Of a DNA stretch of 44,459 nt, positions 24,815-33,937 are shown piece by piece (position 1 is the first letter of the stretch; every line of letters starts with the position of its first letter). The translations under genes were made by a program, and so were the position numbers. The notes below the pieces were generated by a model, which did not search any database, had not been told where the DNA came from, and saw nothing but the letters and a program-made list of their open reading frames with translations. The DNA is taken from assembly GCA_964364175.1 (NCBI GenBank), contig CAYILR010000038.1, positions 1 through 44,459 of the forward strand. Reading direction: 5' to 3'. This stretch comes from CAYILR01 sp964364175 (GTDB lineage Bacteria; Bdellovibrionota; UBA1018).

Positions 24815-25653
24815 AGAAGTACAGAAGCCGGTTTCTAAAAGTCACTGCTGCCACCTGGTTGGCGTATCCGATTTCGTACCTGCTTTTTTCGGTGCTGATT
24901 TTCGATATTCCAGCCACCAAGGTTTTTGTCATCCTGCTTTCACCTTGGTTTTTCATCCTGTCTGCGCTGGGCATTCTCACAGGCTACGGGTTTCACATGA
25001 TGCACCACTGGGCCTGGTACACTTTTTTGATGACGAGCGTGGCTACGGCCTATGCCAACGCCCTCGTGCTGTTGAACTACAGCGCTAGTCACAACAAGCT
25101 CCTAGCTTTTATCTTCTCCATTGTTTTGTTGGTGGGGTTGATTTATGGGGTCGCCCGGGAGGTGCGAGTCCCTTACTTTTTCCCGAAAATCCGCTGGTGG
25201 GAAAGCAATCCACGCTATCGTCTGTCGATTCCTGCAAAACTCGCGTTGGAAGAGTCTGCAAATACTTTTCAGGGAGAAATTCTGGATATTTCGATTAGTG
25301 GCTGCTTTATCAAAATCCCCAATCCGATCCCCGTGGATGAACTGATCAAAGTTCAATTTGAATTGTTTCGCCACCCGATCGAATTTCAGGGCACCGTCGT
25401 ATGGCAAGCGAGCGGAGCAGTGACTCACCCCAAGGGAGTGGGAATCAAGTTCGCGCCCATGTTCAAGCAGCAACGCCGTCTCATGAAAGCCATGAATTCG
25501 CGGCTGGATCGAATCGCATCTCTTTATCAATCGGGGATTTACACCTCCAACCCTGAAGAATTTCAAAAACAGCTACAACTCCTGAACTCCCAAAATCTGG
25601 TGGAAACCGCTTCTGGTTCAAAATCCGATGCAAAAAAAGCATCCAGCGCCTGA
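24811..25653 (+). CDS. PilZ-domain membrane protein
   Basis: A protein of about 280 residues. The N-terminal 120 residues contain roughly four membrane helices (from LAYPISYLLFSVLIF to LAFIFSIVLLVGLIYG). A PilZ domain follows: NPRYRLSIPAKLALE supplies a partial RxxxR, and the ILDISISGCFI, IEFQGTVVWQ and KGVGIKFAPM segments match. PilZ domains bind c-di-GMP. The RxxxR-like motif (RYRLS) is short of a perfect match, so binding may be weak. It overlaps mltG by four bases and tadA by 26 bases. Confidence 0.8.
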   Translation: MKKYRSRFLKVTAATWLAYPISYLLFSVLIFDIPATKVFVILLSPWFFILSALGILTGYGFHMMHHWAWYTFLMTSVATAYANALVLLNYSASHNKLLAFIFSIVLLVGLIYGVAREVRVPYFFPKIRWWESNPRYRLSIPAKLALEESANTFQGEILDISISGCFIKIPNPIPVDELIKVQFELFRHPIEFQGTVVWQASGAVTHPKGVGIKFAPMFKQQRRLMKAMNSRLDRIASLYQSGIYTSNPEEFQKQLQLLNSQNLVETASGSKSDAKKASSA

Positions 25654-26092
25654 GAAATGGCTCAAAATCGCTTTGGAAGAAGCCCAGTTCGCAGCGCAGG
25701 AAGACGAAGTTCCAGTCGGAGCAGTCGTCGTTAAGGACGGAAAAATTATCGCGCGCGAACACAATCGCCGCGAACAAAACCAGGATCCGCTTGGCCATGC
25801 CGAAACCCTGACCATTGCAAAGGCAGCTCATGAGCTGGGCAATTGGCGGCTGGAGGGGTGCCAACTTTTTGTCACGCTGGAACCGTGCCCAATGTGCCTG
25901 GCGGCTGCTCAACAAGCCCGGATTGAGTCAATTATTTATGGTGCTCAAGACCCCAAGGGGGGCGCCCTCAGCCTGGGATACTCTTTACATAGTGACGATA
26001 GAACCAACCATCGATTCACCGTTGAGCTCCATCCCATGAAGGAATGCTCTTCTATCCTTTCAGATTTTTTTAAACAAAAAAGAAAGAAATAA
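25628..26092 (+). CDS. tadA: tRNA-specific adenosine deaminase
   Basis: A 154-residue TadA that deaminates the wobble adenosine of tRNA-Arg(ACG) to inosine. The zinc site is intact: HAETL with the catalytic Glu, and the PCPMC ligand pair. The VPVGAVVVKDGKII and YGAQDPKGGALS segments are canonical. It overlaps the end of the PilZ gene by 26 bases. The length is normal. Confidence 0.95.
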   Translation: MQKKHPAPEKWLKIALEEAQFAAQEDEVPVGAVVVKDGKIIAREHNRREQNQDPLGHAETLTIAKAAHELGNWRLEGCQLFVTLEPCPMCLAAAQQARIESIIYGAQDPKGGALSLGYSLHSDDRTNHRFTVELHPMKECSSILSDFFKQKRKK

Positions 26093-26120
26093 CGATACGG
26101 AGTTGATGATTCCGCGTCGG

Positions 26121-26528
26121 TCAATCCGTCTTCGTCAGCGCTTTCTGGATCTGTTCTTTGAGCAAGTCCGTATTGAACGGTTTAACCAAGTATTGGGTAA
26201 CACCGGCTCGCTGAGCTTCGGAAAGATGCTCCCCGTCACCGTGGGAGGTCACGATCAAAATTGGAATATTCTGAGATCTCGGATCGCTTCGTATCGCGCG
26301 AAGCAGCTCGGCTCCAGACAATCCGGGCATAGACCAATCCGTGATCACGAGGTCAAACCGGTCCGCCTTCGACACCAAAGATTCCTGAAGCGTCTCCCAG
26401 GCCTGGTCGCCGTCCTCGGCTTCCACAACTCGGCGAAATCCCAGCGACGTCAGCATGCTTCGAACCATGCTGCGGATCGCTGGCACGTCGTCAATCAACA
26501 AAATCCGTATAGAAACATCCAAAGGCAT
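26121..26528 (-). CDS. single-domain CheY-like response regulator
   Basis: A protein of about 135 residues that is one receiver domain. The acidic pair (LLIDDVP), phosphoacceptor Asp64 (LVITDWSMPG), the Thr/Ser of ILIVTSHG and Lys of YLVKPFNTD are all present. There is no output domain, so it should act by protein contact like CheY. Starts at 26540 and 26528 are possible; neither has a clear ribosome-binding site. It is divergent from the cyclase gene with only 1-13 bases between starts. The partner histidine kinase is not in the window. Confidence 0.9.
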   Translation of the reverse strand: MPLDVSIRILLIDDVPAIRSMVRSMLTSLGFRRVVEAEDGDQAWETLQESLVSKADRFDLVITDWSMPGLSGAELLRAIRSDPRSQNIPILIVTSHGDGEHLSEAQRAGVTQYLVKPFNTDLLKEQIQKALTKTD

Positions 26529-26541
26529 CTCAAGAACCATT

Positions 26542-28884
26542 ATGAAGCATAAACTCTGGTTGATACAAATCCCGTTTGTAGCTGTCTTCACCTTTGCGTT
26601 TTGGGTCGTTGAGGCCGGATATGACGGTTCTCTGAACAATGAGTTCCTCCGAGAGAGTCTCGCACCCGCCCTTCGATCAGTCGCGGGGATGATGACGAAC
26701 GTCAAATTTCAGATGAGAGGACCTCAAGCGCCCAAGAATAAGGTCGTCATTGTCGAAATCGATAACGATGCCATTGCAACCATTGGCCGATGGCCCTGGC
26801 ATCGCGACGCAACAGCATTCCTGGTCGACAAAGTTGTGCAGGCCGGCGCAAAAGTGGTCGGGCTAGATATTGTGTTCTCGGAGCCAGATCAACGAATTCC
26901 CGACGACCTGGCAGCCGTTTTAAAAGAAAAACAAATGGGACCTCTGATCGACTCCTTTGAAACTGATTTTGCACTTCAAAAAGTCGTGCAGACTTACAAC
27001 GACAAACTCGTGCTGGGGTGGATGATCGATCAGGCCTGCCAACCCCTCTATAATCAAGCCAGCTGCATGGTCACCGGAAAAGAATACACTGAAAAACTCC
27101 CTCAGAATTTCGAAAAATTTGCTTACGAAGAACTCAAAACACCCGCATCCACTCCCTTCGACATCACAAAAACGATGCTGTTGGCAAACACTGACGTGAT
27201 CGTCAACACCCCGCTTTTTGCCAACGAAGCAAAACATGCGGGCTATCTGAATTGCTGGCCAGACAAAGACAGCTACATTCGTCGTGCAAATCTACTGACC
27301 GCGATGGACAAAAAAGTTTATCCTTCGATCGCTTTGGCGATGGCCAAGGTGGGAATGGGAGAACAACTCTCCGCGAGCGTCAATGAATCCGGCAAACTCA
27401 GCGAATTGAGGTTTTCTAATTCTGGACGGCAAATCCCTGTCAGCCCGACCGGGTGGATGGACATTAACTTCCGCGGCCCTTCTTACACCTTTCAATACAT
27501 TCGTGCTTTGGAAGTCATGAAAGAAGAAGACGAAATCAGCATTCAATCCGGGCGCACCATTGCCGCCGCATCCAAAAAAGATCTTCTGAAAGATGCCTAC
27601 GTTTTGATCGGGCTATCTGCACTGGGCGTCTTCGATATGCGAGCTTTCCCTTATGACTCCAATACTCCTGGAGTCGAGGGCCACGCCAATATTCTAGATA
27701 ACCTACTCTCGGGCGACATGCTCGTTCACCGCCTCACGCCCTGGGACGCTTGGATGATTTTATTTTTGATGGTTGCGATGGCCCTGGCCTTTGCTTATGC
27801 CGCCGAACGCTTTGAATCCATTCCTGGTCTAGTCATTTTCGTGGTTCTTCTCGGAGGAACCGCGCTGATTGACTTCAAAGTTCTCTTCATGAAAAACAAC
27901 GTGAACTGGAATCTCAGCTTCTTCTATATAGAAATCCTTTCGATTTTCATGGTCACCACAGCTATCAAGTACGTCCTGGAAGAACGAAATAAGAAGTTCA
28001 TCACAGGTGCTTTTGCTAAATACGTTTCTCCCGCCATCATCGACTCAATCATGGCAGATCCGACAAAACTCACAGTCGGAGGAGAAAAAAGAGAACTCTC
28101 AATTATGTTCTCGGATATTCGGAGCTTCACCACCTTCTCCGAAAAAATGGATGCCAAAATGCTGGCCCAGTTCCTGAACGAATACTTGGGTGTCATGACA
28201 GATCTCGTGTTTGCGAATCAGGGAACTCTCGACAAATACATCGGCGATGCGGTGATGGCTTTCTGGGGAGCTCCTTTGGATCAACCCTGTCACGCCTCCA
28301 ATGCGTGCAAGGCAGCGATCTTGATGCAGCAAAAACTCCTCACACTTCGTCCAGAGCTCAAAGCAAAATACGATGTCGAGGTCAATGTCGGAATCGGCGT
28401 GAACTCAGGCGATGTCAACGTCGGCAACATGGGATCTTCTACTATTTTTGAATATACTGTTATCGGAGACCAAGTGAACCTAGCTTCGCGTCTCGAGGGC
28501 TTGACGAAGCCCTACGGAACTTCGATTCTCACCACTCGATTCACATTTGATTCGATCAAGGCCAGCGGCGAAACTTATCCCGAACATCGCGTGATCGACT
28601 TCGTCAAGGTGAAAGGAAAAAAGAAAGCGGTCGAGATCATCCAGATTTTTGAGCGCGAATACCCCAAAGATGGATTGGCGATTTTTGAAGAGGGGCGAGT
28701 GCTCTACACCCAGCAAAAATGGGATGATGCGATTTCTAAATTTGAAGCAGCCAACAAAGTCATTTCGGCCTCCCTTCAGATGAATGACGAACCTTCCACC
28801 ATGTACATCGAGAGATGCAAGGAGTTTAAGCAAACCCCACCTGCCGCAGATTGGGATGGCAGTTGGGAAATGCATAGCAAATAA
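26542..28884 (+). CDS. CHASE2-domain adenylate/guanylate cyclase (class III)
   Basis: A protein of about 780 residues. An N-terminal anchor is followed by a CHASE2 sensor domain (residues about 65-400; IVEIDNDAIATIGRWPWHRD, VVGLDIVFSEPD). Three transmembrane helices follow (from about 420), then a class III nucleotidyl cyclase domain. Metal Asps are visible in IMFSDIRSFTTFSEKMD and KYIGDAVMAFWGAP, with the VGIGVNSGDVNVGNMGS and VIGDQVNLASRLE loops. The C-terminal tail is TPR-like (ALFEEGR, QQKWDDAISKFEAAN). It makes cAMP or cGMP in response to an extracytoplasmic signal. The next gene encodes a cNMP-binding protein. The base specificity was not resolved. Confidence 0.9.
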   Translation: MKHKLWLIQIPFVAVFTFAFWVVEAGYDGSLNNEFLRESLAPALRSVAGMMTNVKFQMRGPQAPKNKVVIVEIDNDAIATIGRWPWHRDATAFLVDKVVQAGAKVVGLDIVFSEPDQRIPDDLAAVLKEKQMGPLIDSFETDFALQKVVQTYNDKLVLGWMIDQACQPLYNQASCMVTGKEYTEKLPQNFEKFAYEELKTPASTPFDITKTMLLANTDVIVNTPLFANEAKHAGYLNCWPDKDSYIRRANLLTAMDKKVYPSIALAMAKVGMGEQLSASVNESGKLSELRFSNSGRQIPVSPTGWMDINFRGPSYTFQYIRALEVMKEEDEISIQSGRTIAAASKKDLLKDAYVLIGLSALGVFDMRAFPYDSNTPGVEGHANILDNLLSGDMLVHRLTPWDAWMILFLMVAMALAFAYAAERFESIPGLVIFVVLLGGTALIDFKVLFMKNNVNWNLSFFYIEILSIFMVTTAIKYVLEERNKKFITGAFAKYVSPAIIDSIMADPTKLTVGGEKRELSIMFSDIRSFTTFSEKMDAKMLAQFLNEYLGVMTDLVFANQGTLDKYIGDAVMAFWGAPLDQPCHASNACKAAILMQQKLLTLRPELKAKYDVEVNVGIGVNSGDVNVGNMGSSTIFEYTVIGDQVNLASRLEGLTKPYGTSILTTRFTFDSIKASGETYPEHRVIDFVKVKGKKKAVEIIQIFEREYPKDGLAIFEEGRVLYTQQKWDDAISKFEAANKVISASLQMNDEPSTMYIERCKEFKQTPPAADWDGSWEMHSK

Positions 28885-28887
28885 TTT

Positions 28888-30072
28888 ATGTCACAACCCG
28901 CACAGAAACCAGCACCCACTGCCGCTCCAACCGCCGCTCCCGCTGCTGCTGCTGCACCCACAGCGGCGAAACCTGCTCAACCGGCAGCCCCTGCTCCAAC
29001 AAGACTGGGTGTTCCTCCTGGAAGGACCCCTGCCGGACCCAGCACACTGCGCCTCAAAAAGGGGCAGATGCTCTTCAACGAGGGGGACAGTTCACGCTCG
29101 ATGTATTTCCTGAAAGTAGGGATGATTCGTATCTTCAAGAAAAAAGGAGATGCCGCTGCAATCGAAATTGATACGATTCGCTCGGGTCAAATTTTGGGGG
29201 AATTGGCTTTTCTTGACGGAAATCCCAGATCCGCGTCGGGAGAAGCCCTCACAGAATGCGAGTTGACTGAAGTTTCGGGAGCCACTTTTCAATCCGTCTT
29301 GGGCACGATGCCGGATTGGTTGAAGCTTTTGCTGAAAACTGTTGTGGGTCGTTTGAGAACAGCCAGCACGCGCATCCGACAACTCGAAGCGGCAAGCACC
29401 GCGTTCGACTATTCTGACAAAGATTCAAAGCGTGGCTACGTCTACATGTCACCTCCGGATGTTCTCAAACTTTGCGCCTCCATTTTATTGGTCGCGGCCC
29501 GCAATGGAGTTCCCGGTGCCAAGGGAATCGAAGTCAAGGAGTCTACCCTTCAACGTTACGGCAACCAGATCATCGGAGTTCCATCTGCTAAACTCACCAC
29601 GATGATGGACATTCTGACTCAAGTCGGAGTCATGTCCATGGACCCCACCGACCCACTCAATGCTTTCGTCAACGATATGGACACACTCGAAAAATTCATC
29701 TCCTACCTCAACGAAGAAAACATGCTTGAACCTTCCAAGAGACACGACATCTCCGTTCGTGGGTTCATGATCATGAGCTACATGGCAAAACACATCGCCA
29801 GTTATCCTGCAAATGCCGAAGGAAAATCACAGGTTAATTTGGCGGACATTCGCGCCAAAGAAGCAGCCGCGAACGGTGGCAAAGAACCCTTTCGAATGGA
29901 CGAGTTCCCTGAGCTGGTGAAAATCGGATATGGAACCCAGGCTGATATTAAAAACACCAATGAAGTTTACACCACCGTTGTGACCAAAGACTTCATTCAC
30001 TCCTATAAAATGCAGCGGATCATCATGTCGATTCACAAAGTGAACGAAGAAAAGCGCAAGGGCGGGAAATAG
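28888..30072 (+). CDS. cyclic-nucleotide-binding protein, likely effector of the cyclase
   Basis: A 394-residue protein. A Pro/Ala-rich linker of about 50 residues precedes a cNMP-binding domain (about 55-160; LRLKKGQMLFNEGDSSRSMY, then the phosphate-binding cassette ILGELAFLDGNPRSASGEAL). The remainder (160-394) is helical and unassigned; it contains no obvious Crp-type HTH at the expected place. The gene starts three bases after the cyclase stop, so the two should be co-translated. It is a strong candidate effector for the cyclase, through protein contact or weak DNA binding. The N-terminal linker looks disordered. Confidence 0.82.
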   Translation: MSQPAQKPAPTAAPTAAPAAAAAPTAAKPAQPAAPAPTRLGVPPGRTPAGPSTLRLKKGQMLFNEGDSSRSMYFLKVGMIRIFKKKGDAAAIEIDTIRSGQILGELAFLDGNPRSASGEALTECELTEVSGATFQSVLGTMPDWLKLLLKTVVGRLRTASTRIRQLEAASTAFDYSDKDSKRGYVYMSPPDVLKLCASILLVAARNGVPGAKGIEVKESTLQRYGNQIIGVPSAKLTTMMDILTQVGVMSMDPTDPLNAFVNDMDTLEKFISYLNEENMLEPSKRHDISVRGFMIMSYMAKHIASYPANAEGKSQVNLADIRAKEAAANGGKEPFRMDEFPELVKIGYGTQADIKNTNEVYTTVVTKDFIHSYKMQRIIMSIHKVNEEKRKGGK

Positions 30073-30193
30073 TTTTTCCGTTCAAACGAGACAAATCTCA
30101 ACTCACATAGGACAGATTGTCTCGCGTCTGCTGAGAAAACATCTCACTCACATTCAACATCGTGTTGGCATAGAAAATGCTATCACTTCGATC

Positions 30194-30970
30194 ATGAACA
30201 CAAAAAAAATGATCAGTGGGTGGAGCTTCGTAGTTTTTTTTACAATTGCACTTCTTGCGGCTGCATCCAGCCTTCGAGCAGAGGAAGTACAAATCAATAT
30301 CGATCGAGTGATGGCCCCCTCGCATGGCTATGATGACAACGACGATGTTCGAGTTGTGCTGAGCGGGGTGCTGGACAGCCCATGCTTGAATCTTGCACGC
30401 ACTCAAATCAAACGTAATCCAAGCGCACACACCATCAGCATCATTCAATATGCGTGGGCCCGTCACGACGGCGCTTGCAAAAGTGGTGACTGGATTGATG
30501 CTCCAGCGCCGTATGAGATCGAAGTTTCACTGGGACGAATGAGCCGCGGAGACTATGTGATTCAGGGACTGTCTCAAAATGAGCCTGTTTCCTCCCGTTC
30601 CATTCATATCGCTCCTGCATCAGCTACCACGCAAGATTCTTTGAACTACCCTATTGTTGATGGGATGTGGGTGGATGACAACGGCGTGTTACTCGAAGGA
30701 GAAGACATCAAAGTCACTTTCTTTGGAAAACTAACCACCGAGTGCGCAAGCATTGTGGCACCCATTCAAGTCCTCATTGAAAACGATGTGATGGTGATAT
30801 TAGCAACTCAAAAAATGTCGAATACAAAATGCGCTCCCTCACTTCGGCCTTTCAAAACAGAAATCAACCTGGGCAAACTCCGAGCGGGGCACTACCTGAT
30901 TCATATCAGAAGCCGTCATGGGCAAGTGGTTCAACAGGTCATCACTGTTCAGACGCCGCCGCTATCCTGA
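30194..30970 (+). CDS. hypothetical exported protein with internal duplication
   Basis: A 258-residue protein with a signal peptide (MISGWSFVVFFTIALLAAASS, cleaved near LRA-EE; given in parts). Two related halves follow. Half one (about 27-125) has SGVLDSPCLNLARTQI, VSLGRMSRGDYVI and SIHIAPAS. Half two (about 140-258) has FGKLTTECASIVAPIQ, INLGKLRAGHYLI and VITVQTP. Each also holds a C-containing middle segment. The duplication suggests a two-domain periplasmic binding or adhesive protein. The family is not recognised. Its 3' end overlaps the HNH pseudogene stop by nine bases. Confidence 0.65.
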   Translation: MNTKKMISGWSFVVFFTIALLAAASSLRAEEVQINIDRVMAPSHGYDDNDDVRVVLSGVLDSPCLNLARTQIKRNPSAHTISIIQYAWARHDGACKSGDWIDAPAPYEIEVSLGRMSRGDYVIQGLSQNEPVSSRSIHIAPASATTQDSLNYPIVDGMWVDDNGVLLEGEDIKVTFFGKLTTECASIVAPIQVLIENDVMVILATQKMSNTKCAPSLRPFKTEINLGKLRAGHYLIHIRSRHGQVVQQVITVQTPPLS

Positions 30971-31906
30971 TGAATGTTGAATTCTGTGATGTGTGGAACA
31001 CAGAGTGATCAGGTTGCTCAGCTCGTTGGTTCCACCTTGCGAAACAGGAATAATATGATGGGTGTCGAGCCATTTACGATGGAAACAGCGTTTCTGAGTC
31101 ATCGGATCGCGATGCGTGCATTGAACCTGGTCTCTTAAGACTACCTGATGCTTAAGAGCAGCTGGAATCGGAACTCTCATCGATTTTGTGGATAACTTTG
31201 GTACCGGTACCAAAGATTGTGAAATTTGATTCAATGTTTGAGTAGATTTTGATGAACTAGCTGTTGATTCAGATTGAGTCGCTTGAGCTTTTTTTTCTTT
31301 TCTTTCTATTGAGCGCTCAGCCTTTTGAATGGGATCGTTTCTTTCCAGAAATTCATTCGAAAGAGAGTTAATTGCTTCTTCGAGTGAAACTGATTTTTTG
31401 TTTTTTTGAGCAAGAAGATCTTGAATCCGCCTCAGTTTGGTTTCGAGCTCTTCAGAAATTCCAATTCTGAGTTCTAAACGAGTCGCGTTCACAGGTTTGA
31501 TCCGTTCTCTTACTTCTTCTTTTGGGAACTGAGCGTAGACTTCTTTTTCCAGTTCTCGCTTAGAAAGTGATGCCGCCTTCCCTAACCACTCTTCCTGATT
31601 CTGTGGTGTCAGAATTGAAACAATCGTTCGTGCATGAGTGATACTAATTTCATTACTTTGAATTTTCTCTTTAAGCTTAGGGACATCCTTGGAAACTCGT
31701 GCAATTTTAGTCAGGGTATAGGCAATGTCAGGAGTGAGACCGAGTTTATCGATCGCGTACTGTTGAAGCGAAGTCGCGCCAAACTAAAAATATCCTTTCA
31801 TCTCTTCGATTTTCTGGAGGATGTCGATGAGTTCGGTCTGAATTTTTGAGAAAGTTTGTGCCAATTTAAACGCTCGTTCGTGTAGAGTAATGAGACTGGA
31901 TTTCAT
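30962..31906 (-). pseudogene. HNH endonuclease gene broken by one in-frame TAG
   Basis: One frame runs from ATG 31906 (AGGAG nine bases upstream) to 30962, broken only by TAG at 31784-31786. The joined protein would be about 314 residues. It has a helical N-terminal half (LITLHERAFKLAQTFSK; after the stop FGATSLQQYAIDKLGL). A Ser/Lys-rich linker and a C-terminal HNH motif follow (CTHRDPMTQKRCFHR, DTHHIIPVSQGGTNELSNL). The frame stays open for over 270 codons after the stop. This indicates recent inactivation or readthrough. A GTG at 31492 could restart the C-terminal half. Confidence 0.85.
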
Positions 31907-32028
31907 GGGTGTTTTCTCCTGGTATTGATCTGAATTGATCTCGGAATTGTACCATGAAATCAAAAGCAGAATCAGCAAAAAAATATCTGAAATTTAGGTT
32001 AAACAATTTTTAAATTGTTGTTCTCATT

Positions 32029-32956
32029 TCATTTGAGAATAATTTTTTTAGCTAAAATTTTTTCCACTTCTTCCTTTGCTACGCCCCACTGACCAAACAG
32101 TTTTCGATATGTAGCGTAACTTGGCAGCCTTAAATCACTTTTCAGATCTTTACTATTTGGCAAACGACCCAATGTTTTTGCCAACGCGATCAGTAGAAAA
32201 AGCGCCTCCTCTTTGTCTCCAACAAAATTGGTTTTCCGACTTGTAGCGTAACCCGACTTTTGCAAAAAAATTGGCCATGAACCAAATCTTTCACTTAGAA
32301 TTTTGATACCTGGGCTTTTAATATGCTCAACCCAGTCACTCTGTTTTGGAACTCTATCTATTTTTTCTTTTAAATTTTTCAGTCTCTTAATGAGTTCATC
32401 GTTAGAAATATCAGAAGATTCCCAACCCGCACATTTTCGTCACCACGATTTACGATAGTGGAGCAAAAAAAAAGTTGTATCAAATTTATGCCCTTTCCCA
32501 CAGTCAACTATAAGCTCACTATGGAGTCCCAAATAACTTTTTGAGAGCAGCTTCCCCCCTCTTTTTGCGGCAATCTCCCGAGCTTCTTCATTCTCGACAC
32601 CATTTCCCCGATTTAATGTCCCACCATGTGGTCGTCCATTTTCGTTTGTGCGTCTTACAAAGGATGCTTAGCTTGCGTTTTGTGCCATCATGAAAAATAG
32701 AAATCAGTTTACCATTTTTAGTTGCAACGAAGTTCTTAATAACATCTTTGCTAGGCAACTTCCTTCCACAACAGTCTGGACATTTTGTTCTTATGTAAAC
32801 AAAATTTCCTGGATTCACGGGATTTTGATGGCCTTTGTCGCAGATGACTAACAAATTGACCTTTGGTCCTCGATACGATTGCGATTCGTCGTAACTATAA
32901 TTTCGTCTTTTCAACTCTGATAAAAATTTCTCAAATAAAACTCGACGTTTTGGCAC
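32029..32956 (-). pseudogene. decayed zinc-finger and homing-repeat protein
   Basis: Three pieces align as one former gene. The N-terminal part (to TGA 32588-32590) has repeated zinc-ribbon-like units (VICDKGHQ, CPDCCGRK; ILCKTHKRKW, SGKWCRE). A second frame then continues the pattern (VDCGKGHKF, HYRKSW) up to a TGA at 32440-32442, where a Cys codon would be expected (W-stop-RKCAG). The same frame goes on with two homing-endonuclease-associated repeats (PKQSDWVEHIKSPG and LGRLPNSKDLKSD) to 32029. At least one frameshift and one nonsense mutation are needed. The 5' end may also be damaged. It is AT-rich, unlike the core genes. Confidence 0.75.
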
Positions 32957-33126
32957 CCAAACTTTCTCTTTCTGGGCAATTGATTTGGCAGATCACAAAT
33001 AAGAAATATCACCCATTTTGTTGACCGTTAGCTTCATTCTCAGACTTTTTAGTTTAAAACTCAACCTAAGTTCACAGTTCAGCTACTCATATAAAAACAC
33101 TATCGATCAACTTAGTGAATCGCCAC

Positions 33127-33471
33127 CTAAACAGCCTTCTTCAGCTTAGTCTCAATAAATTTATTCAAACTCACACCCGCCAGCTCCGCCTTAAACATCA
33201 GATTCCGATGGAGCGCTGGCTCGATTCTCAGGGGAATTTTTCCGGAAAATTTCTTTTCAGAAAAAGGAACAGGAACAGGTAGCTTCCGAGCCTTCAGACT
33301 ATCGATATAGACCCCAATGGCTTCTGCGGCCATATCCACAGCTTCTCTAACCGTCGCACCGTGAGTCATGCATCCAGGAAGTTCTGGAACATTCACTACA
33401 TAAGACTCATCATCCGGACTCCAGACGATTTCTAATCGATATTTAATTTTACTTGCTGGTTCTTTTTTCAT
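33127..33471 (-). CDS. HicB-family antitoxin without visible HicA
   Basis: A 114-residue HicB. The N-terminal partial RNase-H-like fold (YVVNVPELPGCMTHGATVREA, split near residues 24-45; AIGVYIDSL) precedes a C-terminal RHH/HTH-like tail (PLRIEPALHRNLMFKAELAG, SLNKFIETKL). HicB normally neutralises the small HicA mRNase and represses the operon. No HicA-like ORF is visible in the adjacent gaps, so this is an orphan or a stand-alone regulator. A promoter with paired TGATATCA boxes precedes it. Confidence 0.8.
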   Translation of the reverse strand: MKKEPASKIKYRLEIVWSPDDESYVVNVPELPGCMTHGATVREAVDMAAEAIGVYIDSLKARKLPVPVPFSEKKFSGKIPLRIEPALHRNLMFKAELAGVSLNKFIETKLKKAV

Positions 33472-33480
33472 CTTCCATGA

Positions 33481-33508
33481 ATGATATCATTTTTGATATC
33501 ATTGTCAA
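33481..33508 (-). promoter_or_regulatory. promoter with paired TGATATCA operators before hicB
   Basis: On the minus strand, TTGACA (33503-33508) and TATCAT (33481-33486) are 16 bases apart. Two perfect TGATATCA palindromes (33482-33489, 33494-33501) overlap them. The arrangement suits autorepression by HicB. The predicted start would lie only about three bases before the ATG at 33471. Confidence 0.6.
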
Positions 33509-33566
33509 TACTCGTTAAAAACCTAAACGTGCAAGGATTTGCTAGAATTGTGCCATTTGCGGAATT

Positions 33567-33932
33567 TTAATCAAAAAACCAAGCTATGAAATTATAGGGT
33601 GAAACAAAAACAACAGATAGGATGATTAACCACCCTAAACAGTAAATCAAAAACAATGTTTTTTTACCCAGCCGGAGCATAGCAGGAGTAACTAGAAGAG
33701 AAACGGGAATTAGAAGTCCACTATAAAAAATCAGAATGTGATGCGCTTCGAAAGGAAAACTTTTAGGATCAGACAAAACTACTGTAGCCCCTGCTCCGAT
33801 TTGCAACCTAGTTCGGACTACGAAAAAAATGAGACCAGTAACCCAAACAATCGGTAATAATCCTGAAATCAAAACACCGTTTTGTATAAAACGATGAAGA
33901 ATTCGGGTTGAAATATGTATAGATGCTTGCAT
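33567..33932 (-). CDS. small hypothetical membrane protein
   Basis: A 121-residue protein with about three transmembrane segments (near residues 15-38, 59-82 and 88-115). There are polar residues between them and an aromatic-rich C-terminus (NFIAWFFD). It starts five bases after the stop of the upstream gene on the same strand and is likely co-transcribed. Pairing of a soluble and a membrane protein hints at a functional couple. No family is recognised. Confidence 0.55.
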   Translation of the reverse strand: MQASIHISTRILHRFIQNGVLISGLLPIVWVTGLIFFVVRTRLQIGAGATVVLSDPKSFPFEAHHILIFYSGLLIPVSLLVTPAMLRLGKKTLFLIYCLGWLIILSVVFVSPYNFIAWFFD

Positions 33933-33937
33933 TTTAT

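Noticed and set aside
31993..33130. hicA partner for the HicB-like gene
   Set aside because: The nearby frames are remnants of a zinc-finger/homing-repeat gene, not a HicA fold.
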